From: Minwuia thermotolerans
GTDB taxonomy: Bacteria > Pseudomonadota > Alphaproteobacteria > Minwuiales > Minwuiaceae
Assembly: GCF_002924445.1 (NCBI RefSeq)
Contig: NZ_PIGG01000004.1
Coordinates: 79,851 to 143,850, forward strand
Direction: 5' to 3'
Length of the DNA: 64,000 nt
The notes under the pieces are model-generated. The model was given only the letters and a program-made list of their open reading frames with translations. It was not told the DNA's origin and did no database searches. Positions 54,986-62,991 of the stretch are shown here, in pieces. Made by a program: the position numbers and the translations under genes. Within the stretch, counting starts at the first letter, position 1. Each line of letters begins with the position of its first letter.

Positions 54986-55683
54986 TTGCCGACTCCTCGT
55001 TTCGCGTCGCGGATGCGGCGGCCGTTGCGGCCGGCCTCGCGCTGCCGCTTCAGCCGGGCCGCGCCGCCTTTCAGCTGCTCGATCGAGAGCGGCGCGGCGT
55101 GGTGCTCCATCTCGATCGCGCTGATTCCGGCGGCGTGGCCGGGCGGCAATTTCGTGACCTTGCCCTTCGCCAGGAACGCGTCGATCGCCGCCTGCTCCTC
55201 GGCCGACCGGCGCAGGCTCGTGCGCGCGATCTCCTGCGGCCGCCGCGCCGGCAGCGCCGGAAAGGACGGCGCGCGGGCGGGTTCGATTGCCTTCTCAACG
55301 GGCTTTGAAGCCTGCTTGATCGCCGGCTGAGGCTTCGCCGCCGGCGGAGACGCGTGGAGGGAGGTAGCGGGATATGTCGCGGGAGTGGGTTGACAGCATT
55401 TATCCAGAGGCCGAGGTTCGTTGCAGGCCGGGGTCACAGCCTTGTTTTCGGGTCTGCAAGACCTGTCCACAGAGGTGGAGATGGCTTTCGGCCGGGTCGG
55501 CGCTGGATGTGAATCGTTAAGCATGCTGGCTTCTGGCGTCGACCTCGCGTCTTTCAGTTCGAGATCAATAAAGTCGCGGATCGCCTGGTACGGCTTCATG
55601 GTCCGCGCGGCGATCTCCGCCGGCTCGAGCCCGGCCTTCGCCAGGCGGCGGACGTGCTTGCGAGTCTCCCTGCTCCAGGTCAT
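54982..55683 (-). CDS. Hypothetical phage protein with HTH-like N-terminus
   Basis: 233-aa protein. RETRKHVRRLAKAGLEPAEIAARTMKPYQAIRDFI looks like a helix-turn-helix DNA-binding unit (GcrA-like). A Pro/Ala/Lys-rich linker and a very basic C-terminus (ARLKRQREAGRNGRRIRDAKRG) follow. The start at 55683 is chosen before the HTH. I do not recognise the family; a DNA-binding accessory role is likely. Confidence 0.7.
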   Translation of the reverse strand: MTWSRETRKHVRRLAKAGLEPAEIAARTMKPYQAIRDFIDLELKDARSTPEASMLNDSHPAPTRPKAISTSVDRSCRPENKAVTPACNEPRPLDKCCQPTPATYPATSLHASPPAAKPQPAIKQASKPVEKAIEPARAPSFPALPARRPQEIARTSLRRSAEEQAAIDAFLAKGKVTKLPPGHAAGISAIEMEHHAAPLSIEQLKGGAARLKRQREAGRNGRRIRDAKRGVGK

Positions 55684-55699
55684 GCCCGCGGCCATCGCC

Positions 55700-55969
55700 T
55701 CAGCCCTCGATGTCGCAGCGGAAGCCCGGCCGCTCGCGCGCCTCGGCGTCCGCGGCCTCAGCCAGCCGGCGGAGGCAGTGCTGGCAGGCTTCCGGTTGCG
55801 GCAGGATCAGCTCGGCGTTCAGCACCTCGTTGGCCTCTGTCACCGCACGGGTGATCACCTGCCGGCGTTCAGCGCTGCGCGAGGAGCGCCCGGCCGGTGC
55901 GGCCGCCAGCGCAAGGTTCATCATCACGCGGCGCATCTCCTCGACGGTGGTGGTCGGGCGCGACGGCAT
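55700..55969 (-). CDS. Small phage protein with CxxC
   Basis: 89-aa helical protein (TTTVEEMRRVMMNLALAAAP; ITRAVTEANEVLNAELIL) with QPEACQHCLRRL (CxxC) and a later Cys (FRCDIEG). It starts 2 bp after the stop of the TSCPD-like gene. No family is recognised. Confidence 0.7.
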   Translation of the reverse strand: MPSRPTTTVEEMRRVMMNLALAAAPAGRSSRSAERRQVITRAVTEANEVLNAELILPQPEACQHCLRRLAEAADAEARERPGFRCDIEG

Positions 55970-55971
55970 GG

Positions 55972-56343
55972 TCAGCTCCCGAAATCCGCGGCGATCCGCT
56001 GGGCGGCGTCGAGCGCCAGACCGATCATGGAGGCCGGCGCGGTCTCCGACCGGCGGTCCAGGTTCTCCGGATCGATCGGGCCGGTGGCGACGCGGGCCAG
56101 CGAGCGGCGCAGCGCCTCCAGCGGAATGCCGTGCTGCAGGGCGACGGACGCCATCACGGCCGCGTCCTCCAGGGCGTGGCGGGTCTCCGAGCCCTCCTTG
56201 CCGGCGAAGATGAAGATCTCGCGCAATTCGCCGGTCGCCGGATCGAAGCCGCAGCTGACTTCGGCCGACAGGCCGTTCCGCTCGATCGTCTCTGAGACGG
56301 ACGGCCGCCGCTCCGGCAGGCGCTGGCGGGCGGCCGCGGTCAC
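55972..56343 (-). CDS. TSCPD-like phage protein (NrdJb-like)
   Basis: 123-aa protein. RLPERRPSVSETIERNGL, VSCGFDPATGELREIFIFAGKEGS and AVMASVALQHGIPLEALRRSL closely follow the TSCPD/NrdJb domain found at the C-terminus of B12-dependent ribonucleotide reductases. As a free-standing phage protein its role is unknown; the two cysteines of the classical domain are reduced to one here. Confidence 0.7.
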   Translation of the reverse strand: MTAAARQRLPERRPSVSETIERNGLSAEVSCGFDPATGELREIFIFAGKEGSETRHALEDAAVMASVALQHGIPLEALRRSLARVATGPIDPENLDRRSETAPASMIGLALDAAQRIAADFGS

Positions 56344-56552
56344 GGTTGACCTCCGGCTGCCATCGCGCCCGCAAGCTGGAAATGCGGCGGCGTGGGGCGG
56401 TAGAACGGCTCATTGAGCCGGCGGCAGAACTCGCGCGCCAGGCACTCGCTGCGGAAGCGGGCGACGACATCATCGCCGAAATGGGTGTCGATCACCGGGT
56501 GCGGCAACGCCTGCTTGTCGGCCGGGCCGGGCTGGAAGCGGGTAGAGATCAT
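56340..56552 (-). CDS. Small hypothetical phage protein
   Basis: 70-aa protein (MISTRFQPGPADKQALPH; FGDDVVARFRSECLAREFCR; PTPPHFQLAGAM). Its ATG overlaps the stop of the DUF3164 gene, and its own stop overlaps the TSCPD-like start. Coupling supports it. No family is recognised. Confidence 0.65.
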   Translation of the reverse strand: MISTRFQPGPADKQALPHPVIDTHFGDDVVARFRSECLAREFCRRLNEPFYRPTPPHFQLAGAMAAGGQP

Positions 56553-57193
56553 GACGCGCCCGCCAGCTCGGCCGGCGCCCTGGCGCTGGCGAGGTCGATG
56601 GTCACCGGCGTCCACGGCTCGCGCGGATGGTCGCGCTTGTAGAAGCGGACATACTCGCGGCTGCCCTGGATGCGGATGGAGTCGTTCAGCGCAGCGATCG
56701 CCTGCCGCCAGCCGTCGTCGTCGATCTCCAGCCGGCGGAGGCCGAACAGCGCCTCGCGGTTGATCCGGCCCTCCTTGTCGACCTGGAAGGCGTGGTCGAC
56801 CAGCGTGCGGATCTTCGCGTCCGCGCCCTCCGACCATGCCGAGATGCAGGCGTCGAAGAGCTCCTTGGCGACCTGCAGCTCGGGCCCGAAGGTGAGCGAG
56901 TCCTGCACCTGCACGGACACCTTCATGCAGCCGTCGAAGGTGATCAGGGTGACGTTGCCCTTCTTGCCGCCGCGCGTGACGCCGTACTTCTCGGACAGCA
57001 GGTCCATGAAGGTCGCGACATCGTCGAAGGTGTGGCCGCGGAACCGCGCGATCTGCGCATTCAGCTCTTCGGCATAGCCCAGGATCTTGCGGACCGTCTG
57101 GTCCTCCAGGCGCTCGTGGTCCTTGACCATGTCCTCGGGCACCAGCCGGCCCTTCGCGTCCATGATGAAGCCATCGGGTATTTCGACATTCAT
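56549..57193 (-). CDS. DUF3164 family protein
   Basis: 214-aa protein. MNVEIPDGFIMDAKGRLVPEDMVKDHERLEDQTVRKIL is the DUF3164 start; LLSEKYGVTRGGKKGNVTLITFDG and REYVRFYKRD belong to the core. It is regularly found in the early operon of Mu-like phages, where its function is not known. It has AAGGAG before its ATG. Confidence 0.9.
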   Translation of the reverse strand: MNVEIPDGFIMDAKGRLVPEDMVKDHERLEDQTVRKILGYAEELNAQIARFRGHTFDDVATFMDLLSEKYGVTRGGKKGNVTLITFDGCMKVSVQVQDSLTFGPELQVAKELFDACISAWSEGADAKIRTLVDHAFQVDKEGRINREALFGLRRLEIDDDGWRQAIAALNDSIRIQGSREYVRFYKRDHPREPWTPVTIDLASARAPAELAGAS

Positions 57194-57196
57194 AGA

Positions 57197-57274
57197 TCAG
57201 CTCCTTGCCCAGATGAGGTGAAGCCAGCGCAGCTGCTGGCGGATGAAGCGGCGGAGGTGGCTACGGCGTCTCAT
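57197..57274 (-). CDS. Possible 25-aa basic leader peptide
   Basis: ATG at 57274 with GAGGAG 7 bp upstream opens a 25-codon frame (MRRRSHLRRFIRQQLRWLHL...) that overlaps the DnaA-like stop and ends 3 bp before the DUF3164 ATG. It is arginine-rich and amphipathic. It may be a coupling leader or chance. Confidence 0.35.
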   Translation of the reverse strand: MRRRSHLRRFIRQQLRWLHLIWARS

Positions 57275-57704
57275 CGCAGAGCTCCTCGCGCAGCTGTTGG
57301 AGGGTGCGTTCGATCCCGTCGGCCAGCTTCTCCAGCCGCCAGATCAGGCGCTCGCGGTCGGCGCGGCCGGCCTCGCGCAACACTTCGAAATCCTCGAGAG
57401 CGAAATCCGCGTTTATCCCCTGGACGACCTTGGCGACGTCCGGCTGCGTCCTGAGCGCGTGCTCGGTCTTGCGAATGCCGTGCAGGATGCTGGTGTGATC
57501 GCGCCCGAAGAACCGGCCGATCTGAGATGAGGATTTGCCCAGGCGCCGGTAGATGAGATAGGCGGCAATGTGCCGGGCCTGCGAGGTCTCCCTGTTCCGG
57601 GCCTCGCTCATCATCGCCTCGACCGTCACGCCGCAAGCCTCGGCGGTCCGTTCCGCGACCTGCAGCATCCGGCTTTCGAACTGGTTGGCGGCAATGGCGT
57701 TCAT
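57261..57704 (-). CDS. DnaA domain IV-like DNA-binding protein
   Basis: 147-aa protein whose central part (ETSQARHIAAYLIYRRLGKSS, SQIGRFFGRDHTSILHGIRK) matches the DnaA domain IV basic loop and GRDHTTVxHA signature helix. There is no AAA domain. The C-terminal 60 residues are helical (FALEDFEVLREAGRADRERL). It could bind DnaA-box-like DNA in host or phage. It overlaps the preceding gene by 4 bp. Confidence 0.82.
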   Translation of the reverse strand: MNAIAANQFESRMLQVAERTAEACGVTVEAMMSEARNRETSQARHIAAYLIYRRLGKSSSQIGRFFGRDHTSILHGIRKTEHALRTQPDVAKVVQGINADFALEDFEVLREAGRADRERLIWRLEKLADGIERTLQQLREELCDETP

Positions 57705-58039
57705 CGCCGCCCCCTGAAGTCTTCCAGGCGCACCACCGGCTGCGTCGGGTCGGGCTCGAAGCTCGCCACCTCGCCGAAGCCGTCGATCTGTTGCGGCGCG
57801 GCCTCGCGATAGCCGGCCGGCGGCGGGACTTCGCCGGGCCGGCAGACGCGGACGGTCGAGCCGCCAAGGGCGTGCTGTGCGGGCTCGGCGACCACCCGCA
57901 TCAGCTCCAGTTCGGCGACCCGTTCGATCGTCTCCTCGAAGCCGAGCAGCGCATACTGAAGCCGCTCCTCGGTGAGCTCGCCGCTCCGCATCAGGTCGCG
58001 GAGCTGGTCGACATGGTGTTGCAGGTCAGTGCTGAGCAT
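57701..58039 (-). CDS. Hypothetical phage protein
   Basis: 112-aa protein: an N-terminal helical half (LQHHVDQLRDLMRSGELTEERLQYALLGFEETIERV) and a Pro-rich half (VRVCRPGEVPPPAGYREAAP). The ATG at 58039 follows GGAGG and lies inside the MuB-like stop region. No family is recognised. Confidence 0.65.
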   Translation of the reverse strand: MLSTDLQHHVDQLRDLMRSGELTEERLQYALLGFEETIERVAELELMRVVAEPAQHALGGSTVRVCRPGEVPPPAGYREAAPQQIDGFGEVASFEPDPTQPVVRLEDFRGRR

Positions 58040-58997
58040 TGTCGCCTCCATCCTCGGAGAGCCGCTTCCAGGCGGCGCTGACGTGGGTGACGTTGAGCGG
58101 CTCCCCCTTGCTGTTGGCAAAGGCGCTCGCGATGCGCAGCACCTTGGTCATGCCGCGGAGCGCGCCCGGCTTGGTGGCGACCGCCTTCAGCAGCCGGACC
58201 GTGTCCGGGTCGGTGACCTTCCAGGCGCCGATCAGTTCGCAGACGTCTTCCGGCCAGGGCTTGCCTCGCGTGAACCGCATGCCGATCCGGCTGAACAGCT
58301 GCGCGAACTCCGGCCGCCGGCCCTCGCCCTGCAGCCGGCCGTAGACACTCTCGTTGCCCACCAGCGCGATACCGACGCCGTAGAGGTCGTGGAGCGAGCG
58401 GAGCTGGTCGAGCGCCTTGGAGACCAGGTGCTGGGCTTCGTCGACGATCAGCAGCCCGCCCGTGTCGCGCACCCGGGCGCCGATGGCCTCGGGCAGCTTC
58501 GTCGGGCTCTTCTCGGTCAGCTGCAGGGCCTGGGCGATGACCTGGAGCATCGGATAGACGTTTGCCGTCGACGGCTGCATGGTCGCCATCCAGACATTCG
58601 GGTTCGTCCCGGCGTAATGCCCGCAGGCCGTGGTCTTGCCGATACCGGCGCCGCCGGCGACGACGACGATGTCCGGCCCGATTTGCGCCCATTGCAGGAC
58701 GTCGGTGACACTCGAAGCGGTCCGGGTTTTCACGAACATCGGCGCCTGCGGCAGGGACGAACGGGCGCGTTTGCGTTCCTCGCGGGAAGCAAGCCAGAGC
58801 TGCACCTTGCCGGCGACATTGTCGTTCCGGCCGGTATAGGTGCCCGACAGCCAGGCGCTCATGGTCGGCGCAGCAATGCCGGCGTCCCGGGCGGCTGAGG
58901 CGTGAGAAAGGTTCTCGTCCGCGATCAGCTTCTTCGCCTCGGCGCGGATCGCCTCGATCTCGGCGTCTGTAAGGGTCTGGTCCTTGGGAGCGTTCAT
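58026..58997 (-). CDS. Transposition ATPase, MuB-like (transposase B)
   Basis: 323-aa AAA+ ATPase with an N-terminal HTH (HASAARDAGIAAPTMSAWLSG), Walker A GGAGIGKTT at 115-123, Walker B GLLIVDEAQH at 181-190 and a C-terminal domain from about 260. MuB selects and delivers target DNA to the transpososome and gives target immunity. It lies directly downstream of the DDE transposase gene. Confidence 0.95.
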   Translation of the reverse strand: MNAPKDQTLTDAEIEAIRAEAKKLIADENLSHASAARDAGIAAPTMSAWLSGTYTGRNDNVAGKVQLWLASREERKRARSSLPQAPMFVKTRTASSVTDVLQWAQIGPDIVVVAGGAGIGKTTACGHYAGTNPNVWMATMQPSTANVYPMLQVIAQALQLTEKSPTKLPEAIGARVRDTGGLLIVDEAQHLVSKALDQLRSLHDLYGVGIALVGNESVYGRLQGEGRRPEFAQLFSRIGMRFTRGKPWPEDVCELIGAWKVTDPDTVRLLKAVATKPGALRGMTKVLRIASAFANSKGEPLNVTHVSAAWKRLSEDGGDNAQH

Positions 58998-59063
58998 GCT
59001 GTAGCCTTTCGCTTGTGCAGTTGTTGCTCAGGGGCGGGATGGCCGTGGCGCGGCCGCCCGCCC

Positions 59064-61007
59064 CTACTCCTCGATCAGCCGGAGGTGACGGCGCTCCTGC
59101 GCCATCGTCCGGGCGAACGCCTCGTCGAAATCGAAATCCTGTTCCTCCGCCGGCGCCGCCGCGGCCGCCTGGCTGCCATTCGCGACCAGACGGATTGCCG
59201 GGGCCTCGGGCGCTACCGGCTCGTCCACGTCGGGCAGCAGCCGCGCGTACTCCTCCAGCGAGAGCGACTTCTCGATTTCCGCCGCTTCCCTGGTCGCGCG
59301 CTTGAAGGCGCTGCGTTTGCGGTTGTGGTCGCGCGCCTGGCCCGTGTCGGCGAAGCCGGCGGCCTCCAGGCACGCGGCCTCGGCGATCATCTGCCCGTCC
59401 AGGCGATAGACGGTGATGCCGTCGTGGAGATGATCGGGGTCGAAGCGGACGGTCAGGGCCTCGCCGGCGTGTTCGACCAGAGCCTCGGACCAGTAGCGGT
59501 TGCCCAGCAGCCGGATGGAGCCGGACTCACGGTCGGCGCGGACCTTCTCGGCGGCGAGCATGCACATGCGCAGCTGCTCCGGCGTCGCCTTCCGTATCAG
59601 CGACTGGCTGTAGCTCTGTCGGAACGCCTCCTCGAAGCTGAGCTTCCGGCGGCAGACCCGCGTGTTGCGGCCTGGCCGCGTGTTGTGCAGACGGATGCCC
59701 TGCTCGACGGTCTCGATGAAAGTCTCCACCGGTACCGCCTTCGAGCCGTAGTTCTCGGGCTTCGCGTCGGGGCGATTGCCGGTATAGGCGCCCTCGAAGG
59801 CGGGATGCTTCGCGATGGAATCGCAGAGGTCTTTGAAGGCGCGCTCGATCGGCTTCGATTGGCCGCTGTAGGGGCGGGTCCAGTGGATTTCCATGCCGAG
59901 CGCCGTCAGCACGCCGGCGGGCTCCTCGGGCTTCACCTTGAAGCGGTAGCGGTTGGGCGTGCCGCCGGTGATCCACTTCGAGGCGAAGCCCCGGCCATTG
60001 TCCAGCCAGACGCGATCGGGAATGCCGTACTTGCGGAAGACGTCGCCGAAGGCGAGCCGCACCGTGTCGGCGTTCTCGCTGACATCGAAGCGCCAGCTCA
60101 GGAGGGCGCCGGAATAGAGGTCCTGGATGGCGACCATCATCGGCCGCACGATTCTGCCGTCGTACCACCGCACGAAGACGTCCCACTTGTGGCCGTCCGC
60201 GTTCACCGCTTCCAGGGCGTGGAACAAGGAGCGGTCGCGCTCCTGCGGCGGGTAGAGCCGGTGCAGGGCGTCATAGCCCTCGCGCAGCAGCACCTGCACC
60301 GGTCGCGGGATTTCGTTCTCGAGGCGCCGTTGCAGGGTCCGCTTCGCCGGGATGGTCCAGCCATGTTCGCCGGCGGCGAGCTCCAGCCGCTGGTAGCAGG
60401 TCTCGAAACTCGGCTGCGACAGTCGGAGATAGTCGGCCTTCAGAAACTCCCAGGCGCGCGGATCGCATCCGGCGGTCTTCGTCCGGCCGGTGTGCTTCGG
60501 CGCCAGCGCCGGCAGCCAGTCGGCGCGATCGAGACCTGCCACGAGACGGAACCAGTCATAGACCGCCGACTTGCCGACCTTGTGGGCGTTGGCGACGGCG
60601 CAGACGGCGTTGTTCTTCGACATGCCGCCGCGTTTCAGCGCCTCGATCTCCTCCAGGACCTTCAGCCGTTCCCGCGCCTTGCGCTTCCGGCTGTCAGGCA
60701 GGCTCTCGAACCAGCTCCAGTCGACCCGCTCGGCCGTCGATCCGGGCGCCGTCGGCGCGGCCGTGTCGACGGGCGCGGCCAGCGCGGCCTTCGCGATGGC
60801 CATCTGCGCCCGCTCGGGCAGAACGCTGCGGTGGTACTCCATGCCCCCGCCGCGGCCCCTGCGCTTCCGGGCCAAAGGGTCGCCGGCGACCCTCCGCCGG
60901 TCGGCCCAGCACTCCCGCCTGGCCATCAGCTGGATCGCGCGAACAGTGGTCGGCAGACCACTCAGCCCTGCCTCCGCCAGCTCGGCCGCTGTCCACCAGT
61001 CCTTCAT
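59064..61007 (-). CDS. DDE transposase, MuA-like (transposase A)
   Basis: 647-aa transposase. An N-terminal winged helix (MKDWWTAAELAEAGLSGLPT) matches MuA's enhancer-binding domain; Ibeta/Igamma-type HTH domains span about 100-240. The catalytic core has Asp271 (VNADGHKWDVFVR), Asp336 (VWLDNGRG) and Glu388 (SKPIERAF), spacing very close to MuA. The C-terminus is from about 480. The start at 61007 gives the canonical N-terminus and follows the stop of the next gene. Confidence 0.96.
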   Translation of the reverse strand: MKDWWTAAELAEAGLSGLPTTVRAIQLMARRECWADRRRVAGDPLARKRRGRGGGMEYHRSVLPERAQMAIAKAALAAPVDTAAPTAPGSTAERVDWSWFESLPDSRKRKARERLKVLEEIEALKRGGMSKNNAVCAVANAHKVGKSAVYDWFRLVAGLDRADWLPALAPKHTGRTKTAGCDPRAWEFLKADYLRLSQPSFETCYQRLELAAGEHGWTIPAKRTLQRRLENEIPRPVQVLLREGYDALHRLYPPQERDRSLFHALEAVNADGHKWDVFVRWYDGRIVRPMMVAIQDLYSGALLSWRFDVSENADTVRLAFGDVFRKYGIPDRVWLDNGRGFASKWITGGTPNRYRFKVKPEEPAGVLTALGMEIHWTRPYSGQSKPIERAFKDLCDSIAKHPAFEGAYTGNRPDAKPENYGSKAVPVETFIETVEQGIRLHNTRPGRNTRVCRRKLSFEEAFRQSYSQSLIRKATPEQLRMCMLAAEKVRADRESGSIRLLGNRYWSEALVEHAGEALTVRFDPDHLHDGITVYRLDGQMIAEAACLEAAGFADTGQARDHNRKRSAFKRATREAAEIEKSLSLEEYARLLPDVDEPVAPEAPAIRLVANGSQAAAAAPAEEQDFDFDEAFARTMAQERRHLRLIEE

Positions 61008-61465
61008 CAGCGGATGCCCTTTCGGGCGAGGCGGCGCGCCATGTCGTAGTGGCGGTCCAGGTCTTCCTTGGCGTCGGCCAGCTGGCCCACTTCGACCCAG
61101 GGCAGCCAGCGGTCCTCGATCACCGACCAGCCCAACGGCTCCGCCGCGATCTGCAGCAGCCGCCGGTCGCCGGTGACGTGGACCAGCGCCATCAGACGCA
61201 GGAAGCTGATCGTGTGTTCTTCCTTCGCCGGGCTGGCATAGGCGTCGAGCGTCGACTTGCTGACGGCCTCGCCGAGCCACTCCGACATGGCCTTGGCCAC
61301 CTCGCTGCGGTCGAATTCGCAGTCGTTCAGCGTCTCGGAAATGGCCCGCGCGATCCTGATCCTGAGGTCGGCGGCGCGGACGCGCTGCTCGTCATAGCGC
61401 GCCACCAGCTTGGGCGGCTCCCATTCGAACAGGTCCAGCGTCTGACCATCCCGGCGCCGCGCCAT
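61007..61465 (-). CDS. Hypothetical early phage protein
   Basis: 152-aa protein (LFEWEPPKLVARYDEQRVR; RIARAISETLNDCEFDRSEVAKAMSEWLGEAVSKSTLDAYAS; FLRLMALVHVTGDRRLLQIAAE). The middle segment suggests an HTH. It links ParB-like and transposase A genes with overlapping ends. Similar small proteins lie here in RcapMu-like phages (from memory). Confidence 0.75.
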   Translation of the reverse strand: MARRRDGQTLDLFEWEPPKLVARYDEQRVRAADLRIRIARAISETLNDCEFDRSEVAKAMSEWLGEAVSKSTLDAYASPAKEEHTISFLRLMALVHVTGDRRLLQIAAEPLGWSVIEDRWLPWVEVGQLADAKEDLDRHYDMARRLARKGIR

Positions 61466-62301
61466 CAGATGCGCTCCAGACGGTAGCCGCGGGCGGCGAC
61501 GGCGTCGGCCAGCTCGTCCTCGTCCAGCTCGGCGACGAAGGCGCGCCGCTCGTCGGCCGAGGCCCGGTTCCATAGATTCCACATGCGGCTGGTCGGCGTC
61601 TTCGCCTCGGGCGCTTCGGTCTCGCCATCGACCTTCGCCAGGGCGTCGGCCACGCTCGCCGCGCGGGCGGCCTCGTCCTCGGCCGTCAGCAACAGCGCGA
61701 CGCGCTGTTGCTTCCGCGGTTCCAGCCGCGACAGCGACTCCAGCTCCCGCTGGCTGTCCTCGAACGGGGTGCCGCGCAGCCTGTCGGCGGCGAGCTCGTC
61801 CAGGTCGTGGCCGATCAGCGCCTGGCGCTGGACGGTTCTGGCGCTGCAACTCGCCCGCAGCGCGACGGAGCGATACCAATCTGCCAACCGTGGCACATTG
61901 GTCGCGTGATCGCTCCGCCGGTCGCCGCCGTGCCGGGCGTGAGTGCGCTCCTGGAAAAGACACTTCAGCTGGTGCAGGAACTGGCACCGCTCCAGCGCGG
62001 AGAGCTCGATGCGGCAGAGGTTCTCCATCAGCTCGCGCTCGCGCCGGGCATTGGCGTCGTCCTCGCAGACGAGCACGTCGATCTCTTCGTGGCCGAGTTC
62101 CTGGACCGCGGTCAGCCGGTGCAGGCCGGCAACCAGGCGCCAGCGCCCTCCCTCCTCCTGGCCGACTTCGATCGGGTTGCGAAGTCCGTGGACCTCGATG
62201 TCCGCCTTGAGAGGCCCGAGCGCCCGCCGGTCGACGGGACGGATGCGGCGCCCGACAAGGATGTCGGCGACGGGGATGCGCTTCAGGACGAGACCGGTCA
62301 T
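61465..62301 (-). CDS. ParB/Srx-like nuclease-domain protein
   Basis: 278-aa protein with a ParB N-terminal domain (PVADILVGRRIRPVDRRALG; IEVHGLRNPIEVGQEEGGRWRLVAGLHRLTAVQELGHEEI, with the GxxR-x-R CTP/nuclease-box region GLHRL) and a central HTH (ELMENLCRIELSALERCQFLHQL). The C-terminal is acidic. Genes of this kind are frequent in early operons of alphaproteobacterial Mu-like phages. Partition is unlikely for an integrated phage; transcription or replication control is more plausible. Confidence 0.88.
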   Translation of the reverse strand: MTGLVLKRIPVADILVGRRIRPVDRRALGPLKADIEVHGLRNPIEVGQEEGGRWRLVAGLHRLTAVQELGHEEIDVLVCEDDANARRERELMENLCRIELSALERCQFLHQLKCLFQERTHARHGGDRRSDHATNVPRLADWYRSVALRASCSARTVQRQALIGHDLDELAADRLRGTPFEDSQRELESLSRLEPRKQQRVALLLTAEDEAARAASVADALAKVDGETEAPEAKTPTSRMWNLWNRASADERRAFVAELDEDELADAVAARGYRLERI

Positions 62302-62501
62302 GGCGCGGTACTCGAGACGCCGAGGTGCCAGCCGCCGCAGAATTCGCAGCGATAGGCCTCGCGGCCCTTGATCTTCCGGCGGCCCTTGAGGGCGCGGTGC
62401 GCGAGGGTGCCATTCGGAAAGCGCTTCTTGCCGGAGCACTGGGCCAGCTGCGCTTCATGCTTGGATAGCGTCGTCGGGCGGAGCTTGGTGCGGGCGCCCA
62501 T
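62298..62501 (-). CDS. Small zinc-finger phage protein
   Basis: 67-aa protein (MGARTKLRPTTLSKHEAQLA; YRCEFCGGWHLG). CxxCGxWH at the end is a one-knuckle zinc motif common in phage proteins; a first Cys (QCSGKKRF) may complete the site. It overlaps the ParB-like start by 4 bp. Confidence 0.75.
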   Translation of the reverse strand: MGARTKLRPTTLSKHEAQLAQCSGKKRFPNGTLAHRALKGRRKIKGREAYRCEFCGGWHLGVSSTAP

Positions 62502-62503
62502 GT

Positions 62504-62797
62504 CTACGCCGCCTCCCGCTTTTGACACTGACTCCGGCCGCGCCCGGCGCTACGGTTCAGGCTGGAGAGACGGCGGTTGCCGTCGGCGTCGAACCATTCG
62601 GGCCAGAGTTCGTGCACGCTCCGGCCCAGGAACTCGGCGATGATGCGGTTGCCGGTCGGCTGCGGCCTGCGGGTGGCGCAGCGGATCGTCGAGGTCGAGA
62701 CGCCGTGACGGCGCGCGAGTTCCGACATGGACCCGATCCGCTTGCGGATCTCGGCCATGATGTCGTTCGGGTCTGCGTTCCTTGCCTTCTGGGCCAT
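62504..62797 (-). CDS. Ner-like early regulator
   Basis: 97-aa HTH protein. DIMAEIRKRIGSMSELARRHGVSTSTIRCATRRPQPTGNRIIAEFLGRSVHELWPEWF is the Ner/Nlp pattern. In Mu, Ner shuts off repressor and early transcription. It is the first gene of the leftward early operon and is divergent from the repressor across a 194-bp regulatory gap. Confidence 0.93.
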   Translation of the reverse strand: MAQKARNADPNDIMAEIRKRIGSMSELARRHGVSTSTIRCATRRPQPTGNRIIAEFLGRSVHELWPEWFDADGNRRLSSLNRSAGRGRSQCQKREAA

Positions 62798-62991
62798 CCG
62801 TCTCTCTGTCCGATCGCCGGCCCCGCCAGGCCGGCTTTGTTCGCGCTATGCGCATCGCAACTGAGACGAGGGTACGCAAAATTATGGGCTTCTATCAACA
62901 TAATTTCGCGCTTCGTAGTTCAAGATAGAGCGCATGATCATGCAATTTTGGATTTTCTCCGCAATATCATTCACTTGCGGGAACAACGAAA
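62798..62991. promoter_or_regulatory. Divergent early/repressor control region
   Basis: 194-bp gap between Ner-like and repressor genes. It contains the inverted pair CGCAAAATTATG (62875-62886) and CATAATTTCGCG (62899-62910), related half-sites GCAATTTTG (from 62943) and CGCAATATCATT (62959-62970 region), and the perfect palindrome GCATGATCATGC (62932-62943) with a GATC at its centre. AT-rich stretches here provide the only -10-like sequences in the neighbourhood. It is expected to hold Pe, Pc and their operators. Confidence 0.7.
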
